From Zantedeschia hybrid cultivar (taxonomy: Eukaryota; Streptophyta; Magnoliopsida; Alismatales; Araceae), in assembly GCA_030544215.1 (NCBI GenBank), contig JARZZO010000002.1:61712150-61776149 (forward strand): 64,000 bases of DNA. The letters are read 5' to 3'. Of the stretch, positions 22,176 to 33,933 are shown piece by piece (position 1 is the first letter of the stretch; each line of letters opens with the position of its first letter). The notes below the pieces were generated by a model. It was not told where the DNA came from, ran no database searches, and was given only the letters and a program-made list of their open reading frames with translations. A program made the position numbers and the translations under genes.

Positions 22176-23522
22176 TTAATAAGAATCGAATTGGGCGAGG
22201 ATCTTGCGAGTCACCTGGAGATAAGATGCCATTATTGCGTCCCGAGCCTCGTATTCCCCGGAGATGTGGCTGGCGATCAGTTGGGAATCGCTGAAGGCTT
22301 TCAGGTTCCGGGCGCCGAGCTTCTTCGCGGCCCGGAGGCCAGAGATGAGAGCTTCGTACTCGGCGGCATTGTTAGTTGCTGGGAAGGAGAAACGTAGGGC
22401 GTACTCCGTGACGATCCCTTCGGGTGATGCCAGGATCCATCCGGCGCTGCTGCCCGTGGAGCACGCGGAGCCATCCACAAAGAGTCGCCACTCGTCTGCC
22501 GGTGCAGGAGCCGAAGCAGCCTCGGCTTCGGGTACGTCGGGTTTCGGCTGAGGTGCCGAGGAAGCGCCGGGGGTGAGTTCGGCAATGAAGTCTGCCAGCA
22601 TCTGGGCTTTTATTGCTACCCGAGGGGCGTAGGAGATGTCGAACTCTCCTAGCTCGATCGCCCACTTTGCCAGCCTGCCGGACACCTCCGGCCGGGAGAG
22701 AACCTGCCTCAGGGGCTGGTCAGTGAGGACCTTCACGGAATGAGCCAGAAAATAAGGCTGGAGCCTCCTCGCGGACGAGATGAGGGCCAGAGCCAACTTC
22801 TCCAGGGCAAGATACCGGAGTTCTGCTCCTTGAAGGGCTCGGCTGGTATAGTAAACTGGCTTCTGAACGCCCTCTTGCTCTCGGACGAGGACGGCGCTGA
22901 GAGCCGTCTCGGAGACTGCAAGGTACAGGCTCAGAGGCTCCCCAGGGACCGGCTTGGACAAGATGGGGACTTTGGAGAGGTAGGCCTTCAGCTGGTCGAA
23001 GGCTGCTTGGCATTCATCCGTCTAGTCAAAGCTATTGGCCTTCTTCAGCAGCTTGAAGAAGGGGAAACAGTAATTTGCCGCCCTTGACATGAAGCGGCTT
23101 AGGGCTGCGATCCTCCCGTTCAGCTTCTGTACCTCTCGGAGGTTTACCGGGGGGCGCATCTGCATGACGGCCAAAACCTTCTTGGGATTAGCCTCCACCC
23201 CTCGGCGAGTGACCATGTAGCCGAGGAACTTCCCGGAGGCTACCCCGAAGGCGCACTTGGCCGGGTTCAGCTTCATCTTGTACCGCCCAAGGGCGGAGAA
23301 AGTCTCGGCCAGGTCGGCCAAATGCTCCGCAGCAACGCGGCACTTGACCACCATGTCGTCTATATAGACCTCCATGTTTCGGCCGATCTGCGGGGCGAAC
23401 ACTTTGTTGACCAGGCGCTGATATGTCGCGCCGGCGTTCTTCAGACCGAAGGGCATTCGGGTATAGCAGTATAGGCCCAGATCGGTCGTGAAGCTGGTCT
23501 TGCTCTCATCATCCGGATGCAT
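22176..23522 (-). pseudogene. Tat2 reverse transcriptase (second half) and two RNase H domains
   Basis: This piece shares the frame of the pieces on either side and is broken by TAG (23024-23022) and TAA (22178-22176). The RT palm holds YTRMPFGLKNAGATYQ and the catalytic VYIDDMVVK. The usual RNase H follows (ALSAVLVREQEG, then VYYTSRALQGAELRYLALEK). A second, archaeal-type RNase H begins near 22510 (WRLFVDGSACSTGSSAG, AAEYEALISGL, AFSDSQLIASH) with its Asp, Glu and Asp residues. The extra RNase H is the signature of the Tat lineage. The stops fit CAG, TGG or CAA changed by single transitions. Confidence 0.93.
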
Positions 23523-23528
23523 CCGGAT

Positions 23529-25166
23529 CTAGTGGTAGCCTGAATAGGCGTCGAGGAAGCTTAAGAGCTCGTGGCCGGAAGTTGCGTCCACCACCTGGTC
23601 TATCCGAGGCAGCGGGAAGCTATCCATCGGACAGGCCTTGTTGAGGTTGGTGAAGTCCACGCACATACGCCATTTGCCATCTTTCTTTGGCACCATCACC
23701 ACGTTGGCGATCCAGTCCGGATGATGCACCTCTCGGAGGTGTCCGGCGTCCAGCCCCTTCCGCACTTCGGCTTGGATGGCGGCTCTCCTTTCCTGATTGA
23801 AGGTGCGCCGCTTCTGCTTTACCGGGGGCTGGTCGGGATCGGTATGGAGTCGGTGCTCTGCTACCTCCGGGTCAACCCGGGGCATGTCCGCCGGAGACCA
23901 GGCGAAGACGTCGAGATTCTTTTTCAAGAACTCGGTAAGCTTCTCTGCTTCAGTCTCCTCTAGGCCGGAGCCTATCATCAGGACTCGTCCTTCGCCTCCC
24001 GGAATAGGGACGGCGAGGAGTGCTTCTCCCGGAGACGCCTCGGCCGATGATTCGATTGTCAGGGTTTCGGCTGCAGTCTTCCCTTTGACCGAAATCATGT
24101 AGCACTGTCGGGCTGCTTCTTGATTCCCCATGGCCTCGCCTATTCCATGGCTGGTATGAAACTTCAGCTTCTGATGGAAGGACGAAGGCACGGCTCCGAC
24201 CCCGCCGATTAGCGTTCGGCCGAAGATGGCGTTGTAAGCTGAATCGATTTTTACAACGGCAAAGTCCGTTTCAACGGTTAATTGCCGGGGGGCGGAGCCT
24301 AAGGTTACAGGGAGTCGGACAATGCCCTCTACTCTGCAGGGCGAGCCGTTAAAACCGAAGAGGGGGCCCCGGTGAGGCTTCATATTAGCCTCACTCAATC
24401 CCATTTTTTCAAAATAATCATAAAACAAGATGTTTGGGGCACTTCCATTTTCGACAAATATTCTATGTACATCATAGCTATTTATTACAGCGTTGATGAC
24501 CAGGGCGTCATCGTGAGGGACCTGAATATCAGTCAGGTCCTCGGAGCCGAAGATGATGTCTTCTTGGCGAGGCCGCTTCGGTTCGCCGTCAACTGCTGCT
24601 ACGGTGCTGCGCTGCCGCGGCCTTGATCCTTCCCCCGGCCCTCCGGAAATCATCATGATAGACCCAGAACTGGGTCTTTGATGGGATGCTTCTACCGGGG
24701 CCAAGGTGACCTTCGGCGGAGGAGCGGCTTCTATCGCCGGGGGTTGTTGTTGCCTGGGCGCTGCAGGGATGTCCCGGTTACGCTGTGGCGGGGGCTGCTC
24801 CCGTCGGTACTGCAGCAATATTCCCTCCCGGATGAGGCGGTCGATTTCCTCCCGGAGCTGCCGGCACTCATCCGTCGTGTGGCCGATCTCCCGGTGATAC
24901 TCACAGTATTTGCCGGGGTCCCTTCGGCGAGGATCCGTCTTGATGCGATCAGGCCGCCGGATCATGCCCTTCACCTCCATGAGCATCCGGGAAGGGGGAG
25001 CAGGTAAGGATAGGTACCGCGGTTGCGGGTCCCGTCGCCTCTCCCTGTCCCAGTCCTCCCGGCGATACCGCTTTCGGGAGGGCTCTTGGTCTTCTGGCCG
25101 AGGTCGGACCACCTGGGGAGCAGGTGCCGAGGTGACTTCGGCTGCGCCTTTACCCCTGGACAGCAT
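23529..25166 (-). pseudogene. Tat2 gag C-terminus, protease and reverse transcriptase (first half)
   Basis: The frame starts at the inner edge of the 5' LTR with MLSRGKGAAEV, which lies after the point where the capsid domain should be. So the N-terminal half of Gag is missing. An Arg-rich stretch follows, then a zinc-finger-like KYCEYHREIGHTTDECRQL (about residue 85-105). The protease near 24430 reads IFVENGSAPNILFYDYFEKM. The catalytic Asp expected before the Asn/Gly-Ser is Glu here, so it may be inactive. RT begins near 23840 (VKQKRRTF, VVMVPKKDGKWRMCVDFTNL, PLPRIDQVVD) and stops at TAG 23531-23529 after DAYSGYH. Confidence 0.92.
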
Positions 25167-25179
25167 CAGGGCCTCAACG

Positions 25180-26073
25180 TGATGTAGCCGAAGCTATCAC
25201 GACCGGATTCCGAAGCCGGAATCTGAAGAAATGGATCCGGAGCTGGGTCGGATCGGTGTTCAGAGGCCCGACGGGGATCCAGAAGATGAAGGATGCAGAG
25301 GCGAAGCCGAAGGTCCGAAGGCTGGCTCGCTCCGGGAAGTCGGGGCCGAAGCTCCTTCGGCGGACGAAGGGGGGGCGCGAGACCGGGTCTCCTGTTGTCG
25401 CGGGGCAGCTGGCGCACGGCGTCGAGACCAGGGAGAGGAATCCGAGGTCGGAGGCCGAGACCGACTCGGGAAGGTCGGCGATGATTCGAACCGAGCTCCT
25501 GCAGGAGGGAAAGAAGAAGAAAACCGGTCAGCAGGAGTCCCGGGCTTCAGCCCTAAGGAACCCCCTCCGACGGTCAAGTTAGCTCCTGAAGAAGATTCGA
25601 TTCAGAAGGCAAAGAGTAGCTTTAATGCTTTTCGGACTGTAGTCCTTAAGGGTCTCGGAGGCTTAAGAGAGCATCCCTTTGGCAATAAATAGCGGTGTAT
25701 TTATAGCAGAGGATAGCGGATGGTTAACGGTGGTAGCCGATATAGGACTAAACGCGGACTTACTGGTAAACCGCCATAGTGCCTGATCCGCCCCCGGAGT
25801 GGGCCGGACTCGGCTATCGGGCCGAAGGGGGTTGGGCCGCTGATGGGCCGAAGCCTGTTGGGCCCTGGGCTGCCGCGCTGTTCTCGGGCCGTAGGCTGGT
25901 GGGCCGCTGACGGGCTGAAGCCTGTTGGGCCGGGAGCGACGGTGCCGCTTACGGGCCGAGGGCTGTTGGGCCGCTGATGGGCCGAAGGCTCCCTGAGGGC
26001 CTTGTACTGCTGCTGCTGGGCTGAACGGGGTTTGGGCTTGTTTCAGTGGGCCGAATCGGATTCTGCCTCATCA
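25180..26073 (-). repeat. 5' LTR of Tat2
   Basis: 894 bp, TG...CA, paired with 15337-16230. TATA box CTATAAATA (minus) at 25706-25698 should drive gag-pol. Its inner edge, at 25180, abuts Gag codons directly, with no primer-binding site in between. Confidence 0.95.
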
Positions 26074-26078
26074 GTCTC
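26074..26078. repeat. Right target-site duplication of Tat2 (GTCTC)
   Basis: Exact copy of 15332-15336. Confidence 0.93.
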
Positions 26079-26949
26079 TATAATCATTTAATATTTTTGT
26101 TGATTATTCTAATTTTTATATTCTTTATTAGTCTATCCAATTATTTAAAGTATCTTTTAAAGGCCTATCAATCATCTCTTAAAGTCCCTGTGAAAGGACT
26201 TTTTAAAGAAGGTTTAAATATTGATGGAGGCTTCAAGAAACTATGAAGATTACAAAAAACTAAAAAAGAATGTTGAATACTTATAAGGCTTTATCGGATT
26301 CTTGATTTATTGAATTCCTAGATAGAGTTATCTACAAACTACTGCTGTGTTTTCCGATTTGGACACGTGCCTCTAACCAAGATTTACATGTATCATTTGC
26401 TTAAATGTTTTTGCTTTGCATCGTCTCTTACACGATAATTTAGAACCTCATAAACCAAAGTGCAGTATAAATCCAAGTAGAAATCATGTAGTCTTTCACA
26501 ACATAATTATATACGGCATAAATAATTTACTTTTAAGAACGTCTTGAGTCAACCCGACCCAGCCTGAGAGCTGACTTGGCTCAAGGATTTACTCGAGCTT
26601 TTGGCTCATAGACCAAACAGGTCGGCAGGTCCGTGACCAAGTCTACACCCTAAATGGAGGATTTCATGGTGTGGATGCGTGAAAATATGCGTGCCTCCTC
26701 CGAGGTATTGTCCTTAGAGCAGTTGTGGAGTTTTGTCATTTTCCTTAGAAAATGGTCCTTATTGAGAATAGAGGTTGCGCTCCACTTATAAGCACAAGCC
26801 TGTTTTTATAACATCTGATGAAGGATTAAAGCGGTTTGTCATTTTTACGCCTCTACACAGCCCAAGTAGACGTGTGCGGACCCCTTTGACCCGCTAGATT
26901 TATCAAGCCGACTAGGGGTGCTCGGATAAGTTAACAACTTTTTGTTCAG
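26079..26949. other. AT-rich spacer, then the truncated interior of gypsy element G
   Basis: No gene seen. From about 26949 downward the first bases after the primer site of element G are readable on the minus strand. The interior cannot be followed far and seems lost by about 26.6 kb. Confidence 0.4.
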
Positions 26950-26968
26950 TTCCCACAGACGGCGCTAA
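26950..26968 (-). other. Primer-binding site of gypsy element G
   Basis: The minus strand reads TTAGCGCCGTCTGTGGGAA, one base from the site in element E (28789-28807). It lies three bases inside the LTR end. Confidence 0.7.
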
Positions 26969-26971
26969 TCG

Positions 26972-27657
26972 TGTAGCAGTGGAAAACTGGTTGACTATTG
27001 TAGCCGTCCGATCGGAGATCCCGGCTACTCGATAGAATTTATTTGATGGTAGAAACACCCAGGGTAGAACTTGCAAGAGAGAGAACAGAGGCGTCAAGGG
27101 CCCCCCCGGTCTAGTGGGGAACCCTCCGATGCCTAAGTTAGGTTTTAGAAGACGAGAGCTTGTTAGGAGTTTGTCGTGCTTAGAAAAGCATACCTTGTTC
27201 TGGAGAGGATCCAAAGATTATTTGGTCTCCTCCTCGAGGCGTCTTGGGGATGGTTTCCTTCGGGAGAGCCATTTGCCCATGATCGGATCCCCCTGATTTA
27301 AGGAGATCGTGAGATCTTGGCAAGCCAGAACTTTCTCATAGTTATATGGGGCGGATCCAGCGGACCTGCCATAAGTGGACGGTTAAGTTCGTAAGATCCG
27401 CCTGATGGTGAGGATGCACGATGAGGCGCCCCTGGGAGGGTTCTCCCGAGACCCCGGGGGACCTCGAGTGTAAAGGTTGGGCTTCAAGCTAGGAGATCCA
27501 CTGGCCTAGGCTCGATAGGCCCAAGATTCTGCCTCTATTACGCAGGCTAGGGATCTGAGTGCCACATGGCCCCTTGCGCTGTCTCCAGAGGGCCGTGGGC
27601 CTTTCGGCCTGCATACTTGGTGGGCCAAATTAGGCTAAGCCCAATTTCCCCTCATCA
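26972..27657 (-). repeat. 5' LTR of a second gypsy element ('G')
   Basis: 686 bp. On the minus strand it starts TGATGAGGGG, like the Tat2 LTR start TGATGAGGCAG, and ends CTACA just before the primer site. No partner LTR was found, so the element is truncated. Confidence 0.6.
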
Positions 27658-28139
27658 CATGGCATTTGGCGAGTCTTGGACAATGCAGGTCTAGATGATC
27701 TGAACTTATAATAATGGTTATTGGATGGCTGCTAGCTTTTTTTTTACGGGTCTTCGATTATTAGCCCCTAGAAACTTTTGATAATACAAATAATTTCTTT
27801 TAATCCGACCATCTACAAAAAAGTACCCACAATCTAAAGTTTCTTACAAAAAACCCTTCTAGCCACCTTTTCTGACACTTAGGGAGGGCCTTTGACAATA
27901 ATTTTTTGTGACACTTAAGGGCCTTCCATCAATTCATAGTAAATTGTAAGGAGTTATTCATAAATAGTTATATTATAATAATATTTTTTAAATATGCTAT
28001 ATTTTTAGGGATTAAAGTTTAATTATATCTTTTTTTATTCAAAAATTACTTATATGAAAAATGTTAGTGCTGCTCCACTTGTCCTTGTTGGTTTAGTCTT
28101 ATCCAATATTTCAAGTTTCCTCGAACACATTGAAGGGAG
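27658..28139. other. AT-rich spacer
   Basis: No gene or known repeat recognised. It probably includes the start of the element E LTR, which I could not place. Confidence 0.4.
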
Positions 28140-28784
28140 AAAAATTCACTCATTCCAAATGGCCCAGTGGCTGGCCCAGTTACTTGGGGAAGGTCAGGTT
28201 TCCATCCACAGAGGTCTCACTTAGACATAGATAACCACGTGGATCGGGGATCCGAATCCGTTCACGGACAAGGCGTTTAGGTCAACCCAATCGACCTAAC
28301 ACCCCTACCTTGGGCAGCAATCAACTTGCATCGGGATACCCTTATCCTTCCCAGAAGGGGATGGGCCTAGGTTGAAAATTTGCTTCGTTAAGGATTCCGT
28401 CCTATGAGGAAGTACCCTCTACTCCTAATTAGATTGGATCAAACCCAGGAATCTGTTCCGGACGTGGCTCCTCCAAAGTAGTCCCCTTACAGATTGCGAA
28501 CGGCTCAAGATATCTCTTAGATCTTGCTTCTTCGGTTGGGACTCTCCTACTCCACTATATAAGGACCATGGGTCTAGCTAGTAAAAGTACGCTTTCTAGA
28601 GCCCATACTACCCACTCTTCCTGGCAACACCATTAGCCTTCTGACTTAGGCATCAGAGGGGACTCCCCTACACCGCTATTGGGGACCCTCTAATGGTGTT
28701 ATGTTTTATAGGAACCGTCTGACAACGTCCCTCTGATTGAAGACATAAGTTTCTGATCGTGGCGGATGAGATTTCAACCCATCA
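28140..28784 (+). repeat. 5' LTR of gypsy element E (start uncertain)
   Basis: The end is set by CATCA at 28784 followed by a primer site. A TATA box CTATATAAGG lies at 28555-28564. The downstream CTTCTGACTTAGGCATCAGA block resembles the R-U5 part of Tat-type LTRs. The left limit is arbitrary. Confidence 0.55.
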
Positions 28785-28788
28785 TCTT

Positions 28789-28807
28789 TTGGCGCCGTCT
28801 GTGGGAA
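28789..28807 (+). other. Primer-binding site of gypsy element E
   Basis: TTGGCGCCGTCTGTGGGAA, the usual primer site of plant Tat-type gypsy elements, four bases inside the LTR end. Confidence 0.75.
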
Positions 28808-29361
28808 ACGGTTCGGAAAGCCATAGCCAGAGGCGATCACAAGAAGGCATTTCGAGAAGAGGAAGTTGTGGGTGATGGGTAAATCTCCCTCCCCTACCTT
28901 CTTCGACTGTTGACACCCTCCTTTCGCTGAGACCTCCCAACAGTGACCCCAACCAACCCGAGGAATTACGCAAGGCAGGAGGACCCGAGCTATAGTACTT
29001 GGTCGACCTTATCTGTCGACTCGAGGCCAAGGTCGACCACCTCGAAGGAGACGTGCAGCGCAGGAGGTGCAGCCAGATAGCAAGTCCCACCGGAAGTAGC
29101 CGAAATGTAGAGAATCTAGTGCAACCTCACCTACCACCCCCATCAGGCAGCCCTGCGGAACTCATAGAGAGGCAACCTTTACACCACGACCCCACAACAG
29201 ACGGGGAGCATGGCCAGTCGTGTGAACAATCAGTTCGAGCATGACCCTCCAGTCGGGGGTCACATAGTCAGGCGAAAAGTCTCACCCCGCTCCAGACTAG
29301 AAGTTCACGTCGTCAACAATGGAATGATGGTTATGCCTATAGCAACACTTCATCCCAGAAG
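28808..29361 (+). pseudogene. Gypsy element E gag, first part
   Basis: Gag N-terminus of a Tat-type element, in several frames. A short coiled coil near 29008-29065 (LICRLEAKVDHLEGDVQ) is typical. The last open stretch before copia B reads QQWNDGYAYSNTSSQK. The gene resumes at 44499-44885 after a 15.1-kb gap filled by copia B and element C. Broken by shifts and insertions; no protein possible. Confidence 0.5.
29357..29361. repeat. Left flank (5-bp target site) of copia B
   Basis: AGAAG precedes the LTR. The partner copy is missing because the other end of copia B is deleted. Confidence 0.4.
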
Positions 29362-30864
29362 TGTAGGGTTCTGGGTGGGATGTGAAGAACGCAGCGGAAA
29401 CGATGATCAAAATTATCCCGCCCGATGCGCGCTGATCCGATTCGGGACGAAATCGATAAACCAAAAATTGGAATGTAATCTGATTACCATGCGCGGATTC
29501 GAATCCGCTTCCATCTCGGTTCCGTCGAGGCGACGCCGCGAGCCGCACAAGCGTCCGGCCTCCAGCGGTATCCACGCAATCTTCCGCGTTAGTTCGTCCT
29601 CGCTCCCTCGTCCGCATCAACTTGCTGGCTAAAGATCTGTCACCTCAACGATGTCCGAAAACCTGCGGATGGGAATTTTCGACTTTCGAGAATTGCGCAC
29701 AGCGGAGACGGAGACAGTCTTGATGCCTCGAACGGGGCGCCCAGAGGAGGAGGAGAGAGAAAGGGAGGACGGGCAGTATGGGGAAACCCTGGAGCTTGGC
29801 CTAGGGTTTCTCAACAGCGCGTATATATTAAGTCGACACGACCTTTCACAAAAGTCCCAACTTAATATAAATCCCACATAAACACCACCGACTGAGAATC
29901 TATTTGCGTGTGACTCTCTAGGCCCATTAAAAAGTTTGGTTTTCAACCCGTTAAGTCCAATAATTAATTATTGACTTATTGTAATTAATTAGCATCTAAT
30001 ATTTAATTAATTACTTAATCGAATTAACATCTCATGTAAATTCGACCAGACTTCCGATCAAGTTGGTTGCCAAGCAACATCGCATGATTCCGGAAAGTAA
30101 TGTGGTTCAGCAACCCACTCATGGTCCGTCTACAGTTACCGCGTAGTTATAATCCTTCATTCGCACAATGCTCTCGAGTTAACGTAGGGTTTGGTCAACT
30201 GTCAAACCCTAGATAGTCAACTCACTTGAATCAGACTCTACTGTACAATATCCGAAAACATCTTTTCTGATATTGTTTCTGCTCTAGATAGAGACTCCTG
30301 CGGATCTATTCTAGAGCATTTTCTCTTCAGTTATCTGAGAACGAATGATCCTTTATTAAACACACAATCACCTTCGAAGGTCTCCCACTGGACCCGATCC
30401 TTAACTATTAGAGATCCCATGGATAGGGATTCGTAGGTCAAGGTCAAAGTCTACAAGTCCACCGACAAGGTAAATTACCATTCGGCGATTCATGTCAGAT
30501 CAGTTCAGTGAACTCATTCCCCAATGAGCACCTACAGGTTTACCATTGTGTCTCCACACAAGTAACTAATGAGATCAATCACCCTCATCATATGAGTTGG
30601 AATAACCTGTACTAGTTTTACCGGATGTTTGATGTCCTTCTCAAACATCCTACGACTAGGAACAATTAAGAATTTGTGTTTATAAGTCATCAGTCTCATT
30701 ATTATGATCTCATCATAATCCGATGACTATTGAACACATTCATGGACTTCATTATGCGCAATTATAAATATGCCAATCTACATAATGAATTTAATGCCAT
30801 TTATTAATGAACCATATTGAAATAGGTGCGTTATGAATGGCATAGAGGACACCTATATCCATCA
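29362..30864 (-). repeat. 3' LTR of copia B
   Basis: 1503 bp. The minus strand begins TGATGGATATAGGTGTCCTC, as does the copia D LTR, and ends in CCCTACA. It contains the perfect palindrome GCGGATTCGAATCCGC near 29497. Confidence 0.9.
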
Positions 30865-30875
30865 ATCTCCCACTT
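30865..30875 (-). other. Polypurine tract of copia B
   Basis: The minus strand reads AAGTGGGAGAT, the standard plant copia tract, abutting the LTR. Confidence 0.9.
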
Positions 30876-33836
30876 GGACTCAAGCCAATCACCTTCACAT
30901 TTGATCTCCATCAAATCTAGATGATGCTCACATAAAGTCTGTGACTAAGACTTGGTCAGGGATCTACTAGATTATCTACAGATTGAATATTTTTCATTGC
31001 GTTATTTCCTCTTAATCCTTTATCTCTGAACTTGTGAAAAAGCCTTAAAATGTTCTACAACTTCTGATGAGACCATGGCTCGACCACAAAATTGATCTCT
31101 CCCACTGTTGTCCTACAACAATGGGACAATATCAAAGACCTATTAGAACTACATCTAGTTCAGAGATGAACTCTTTCATCTATACTGTTCCAATAACATT
31201 ATCACTTGTTTATGTCGTCATCTTAATATCGAGTTTTGAGTTGAAACCGTTACAATCCATTTCTTTCTTATTAGAACGTTAAACCCATGATTTGACTAAA
31301 TTTGGGTCATTGTGACCTCATAGTTTCAAATAATCCTCTCCATATACACGAGTGCATCCTTAACATTTCTCAAGTGCTTAGTGATGTGTTTCACTCCTTC
31401 TATCAAGAGTTTCTTGTATCTTGTAAGAAACTTTTTCCTCAAAGAAATAAATTATGTATCTCAACAATTGAGATTTATTATGGAATTTATGTCAAACATT
31501 TTGACATTCATGTCAATATAATATCTCTACCTATCTATCTTAATAGATTTGTATTTTCAATATGTGGGATGTTATAACCAAACATATTATGGAAGAAAAC
31601 ATGGTTAATAATACTTTTACTGATAGTAACATCTTGATGTCATTCTCAATGACTTTGATGTTATTATCACAAAACATTACTAATGCGACTGTACTCCCAC
31701 TATCATTCTTGAACACACACAATTCGTGGTCATTCTTAACGATCACGTAGTATTTGACCATTAAGTCAAAACTTTTATTACAACTTTGGAAAGCTTAAGT
31801 TTGATTCAAAATGATCTTTAAAATCATAACTTACTTCCTGAATATTTAAAAAACTTTAAAGGTGTATCATATACATCTTATCTTCAATCACATTAAGGGA
31901 ATGCCTATTAATATCCAACTGCCATCTCATCATCATGATAGGCAGTATTGGCAAATAGAATTCTAATAAACTTATGATGGTACCCATTAAGAAAAACTTG
32001 TCTAAGTCAATATTTTGACATTGACTATTTCCTTCAGTTTACCATATAAGTTTTAAGTAGTCAATTTATGTTAATCTTCATTCTGAAGATTTGCTTGCTT
32101 TAGGTACAATACCTTCTATCAATACTATCAAGTTCTGAACTCAATAGTAGTTATGAACTATGACTTAGAATTCTTATCTTCTTGCCAATCTCAAAGTTGT
32201 AATGATAGAGAGCATTATCATAGATTTTAGATCTATATCTTTGAGCTCTTCTCATTTTGCTAAATCTGATATGTCAAATATATCCTTCTAGTCACTAAGA
32301 GAATCTCAAAATATCTATGAAGCTCTCTAATGTGTGTTATGAGTGGTTCCAAACAACTAAAGATTATCTAATAATCTTATGTTAATTTGTAGGTTTAGAA
32401 CATCTTCTAGTTTTATCACCTTCCATTGTCTTCTCTGAGGACATATTCCTTTTCATAGAAGACAGCTTTTAAGATGATAATTATTTTATTATCGTCTAGC
32501 CAATAAATGTAATGCCCAAATCTTTGGACACCTCATTAGGGTATAACTTGACTTCAAAATCAGGTTTGTTTATAATTCACATCTCATATGAATTATTTGG
32601 TTTCCATATCTTATATGGAACACACACTAATTTATTTGGAACCATCTGTAAAGTATGGACATCTAATGTTCATACTCATGTTCAAAATGATATAAGAATT
32701 AGGCAAATCTTATTATGTATTGCACCATATCTTAATAAGGTGCAATTCCTCATTCTATCATAATATTATGATGTACAATGAGGATCAATCGAGTGAGGAT
32801 ACAATTATCCTTTTAATGATTTGTGTGAATCATATACTTAAGTATCAATTTCTTTGATCAAATCAAAGAATTCTAATACTTCATTTTGATCTTATACCTT
32901 AATCTCTCAGATGAATTTGATTTGTACTTCAGCAAGTGCATACAGTCGAATCATTCCAAAAGTAAACTAATAAGGTAAGTCAATAGAAGTGATTATCTTT
33001 GACCTTAAGAGGATATTGAACTGTTTACATCAGTATGTATTAGCACCAATAATTTCTTATTGTATAACCCTGTGTACAATACCATAAATAATCAGGATTC
33101 ACACAGTTCATTTATATAGGAGACTTGTAAACATTTATCACATAAAATGTCACATCAAGAATCTATAATGCATTGACCGATTTTAAAATCATATTGAACA
33201 ACTATTGTCCCTTCTCAGTCAATGTTATTCACTTTTATAATTTTTGATATCTTATAAAACTAAATAACAATTATTCAGTTTCATATTAGACTCCTACAAA
33301 TATGTAAAGATTTACTGTCTGATAGTAACCTATGCATATCTTGAAAAATTGTTGAGTCTAACTTAACACTTATATTTTCTCGATTTCCTTTTACTTGTCT
33401 AAGTCTGCATGCTATCACAGATCTGATAATCATTTCCAATATCTCATATTGGATATACTAGTTCTCTAATAGACATGCAAAAGTTGATAATAAGAATATA
33501 TGACACTTCTTTCAAGTTTCATATTCATTTTATCTTTATCAGTATCCTTATATTGGTCGCTGTGGGAGAACTACTATTTCTTTATCTCAGCTGACTTTCC
33601 TTTATCTTTCTCAGGTGTGGGTTCAATCATTTAAAATCTTACTTCTTTCCTTTCTCAAAGGCATACCATGAATACCTCTTCTTCTTGGTCTATCCAAATA
33701 AGAGATTTCATGTCATCTTATTAGGTTAGTGACTTTCACTTGGCCCTAAAGATATTTTTCAGAGTTTTCTAGTTAATCTGAAACTAAGAAGTATTGGCAT
33801 CCAATATGCTAAAATCTCGAATTAATAGACGAGATT
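30876..33836 (-). pseudogene. copia B gag-pol, heavily decayed
   Basis: Only fragments can be read. The RT palm at 31761-31540 still resembles the family (CVFKNDSGSTVALVMF, then ENDIKMLLSVK), but the catalytic Asp-Asp is replaced (FCDNN). Around 32110-31955 the RT start matches the copia D sequence, including the same in-frame stop in ACTTATATGGTAAACTGA. The gag start at about 33836-33834 has ATC where copia D has ATG; downstream the ILDANTS motif remains. Everywhere there are shifts and stops. The two copies share lesions, so the decay largely predates this insertion. Confidence 0.75.
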
Positions 33837-33933
33837 TTAGTGAACGAAGGAAATAACGTGATTTAAGCAGATAGTTTTTATACTTCAACTATGGTCTTTT
33901 ATCTTGAATTATTTCCCATTATTTTTCAACGTA

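Larger units (their letters stand above)
15337..26073 (-). mobile_element. Tat-lineage Ty3/gypsy retrotransposon 'Tat2' with antisense gene
   Basis: 10.7 kb between exact GTCTC duplications, with two 894-bp LTRs (TG...CA) that differ at about two dozen positions by eye. That is a fairly recent insertion. gag-pol reads on minus (25166-20775) and includes two RNase H domains, a mark of the Tat lineage. A second gene reads on plus between pol and the 3' LTR (17115-19670), as in Tat elements such as Grande. A polypurine tract adjoins the left (3') LTR, fixing orientation. The pol and antisense frames carry no frameshift, only five in-frame stops. The primer-binding site and the front of gag are absent: Gag codons begin directly at the inner edge of the 5' LTR. 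Confidence 0.95.

Noticed and set aside
27640..27680. Polypurine tract next to the LTR of element G
   Set aside because: The flank ends GCCATG, somewhat like GCTATG before the Tat2 LTR, but it is not purine-rich, and the LTR is followed by a primer site, so it is a 5' LTR.
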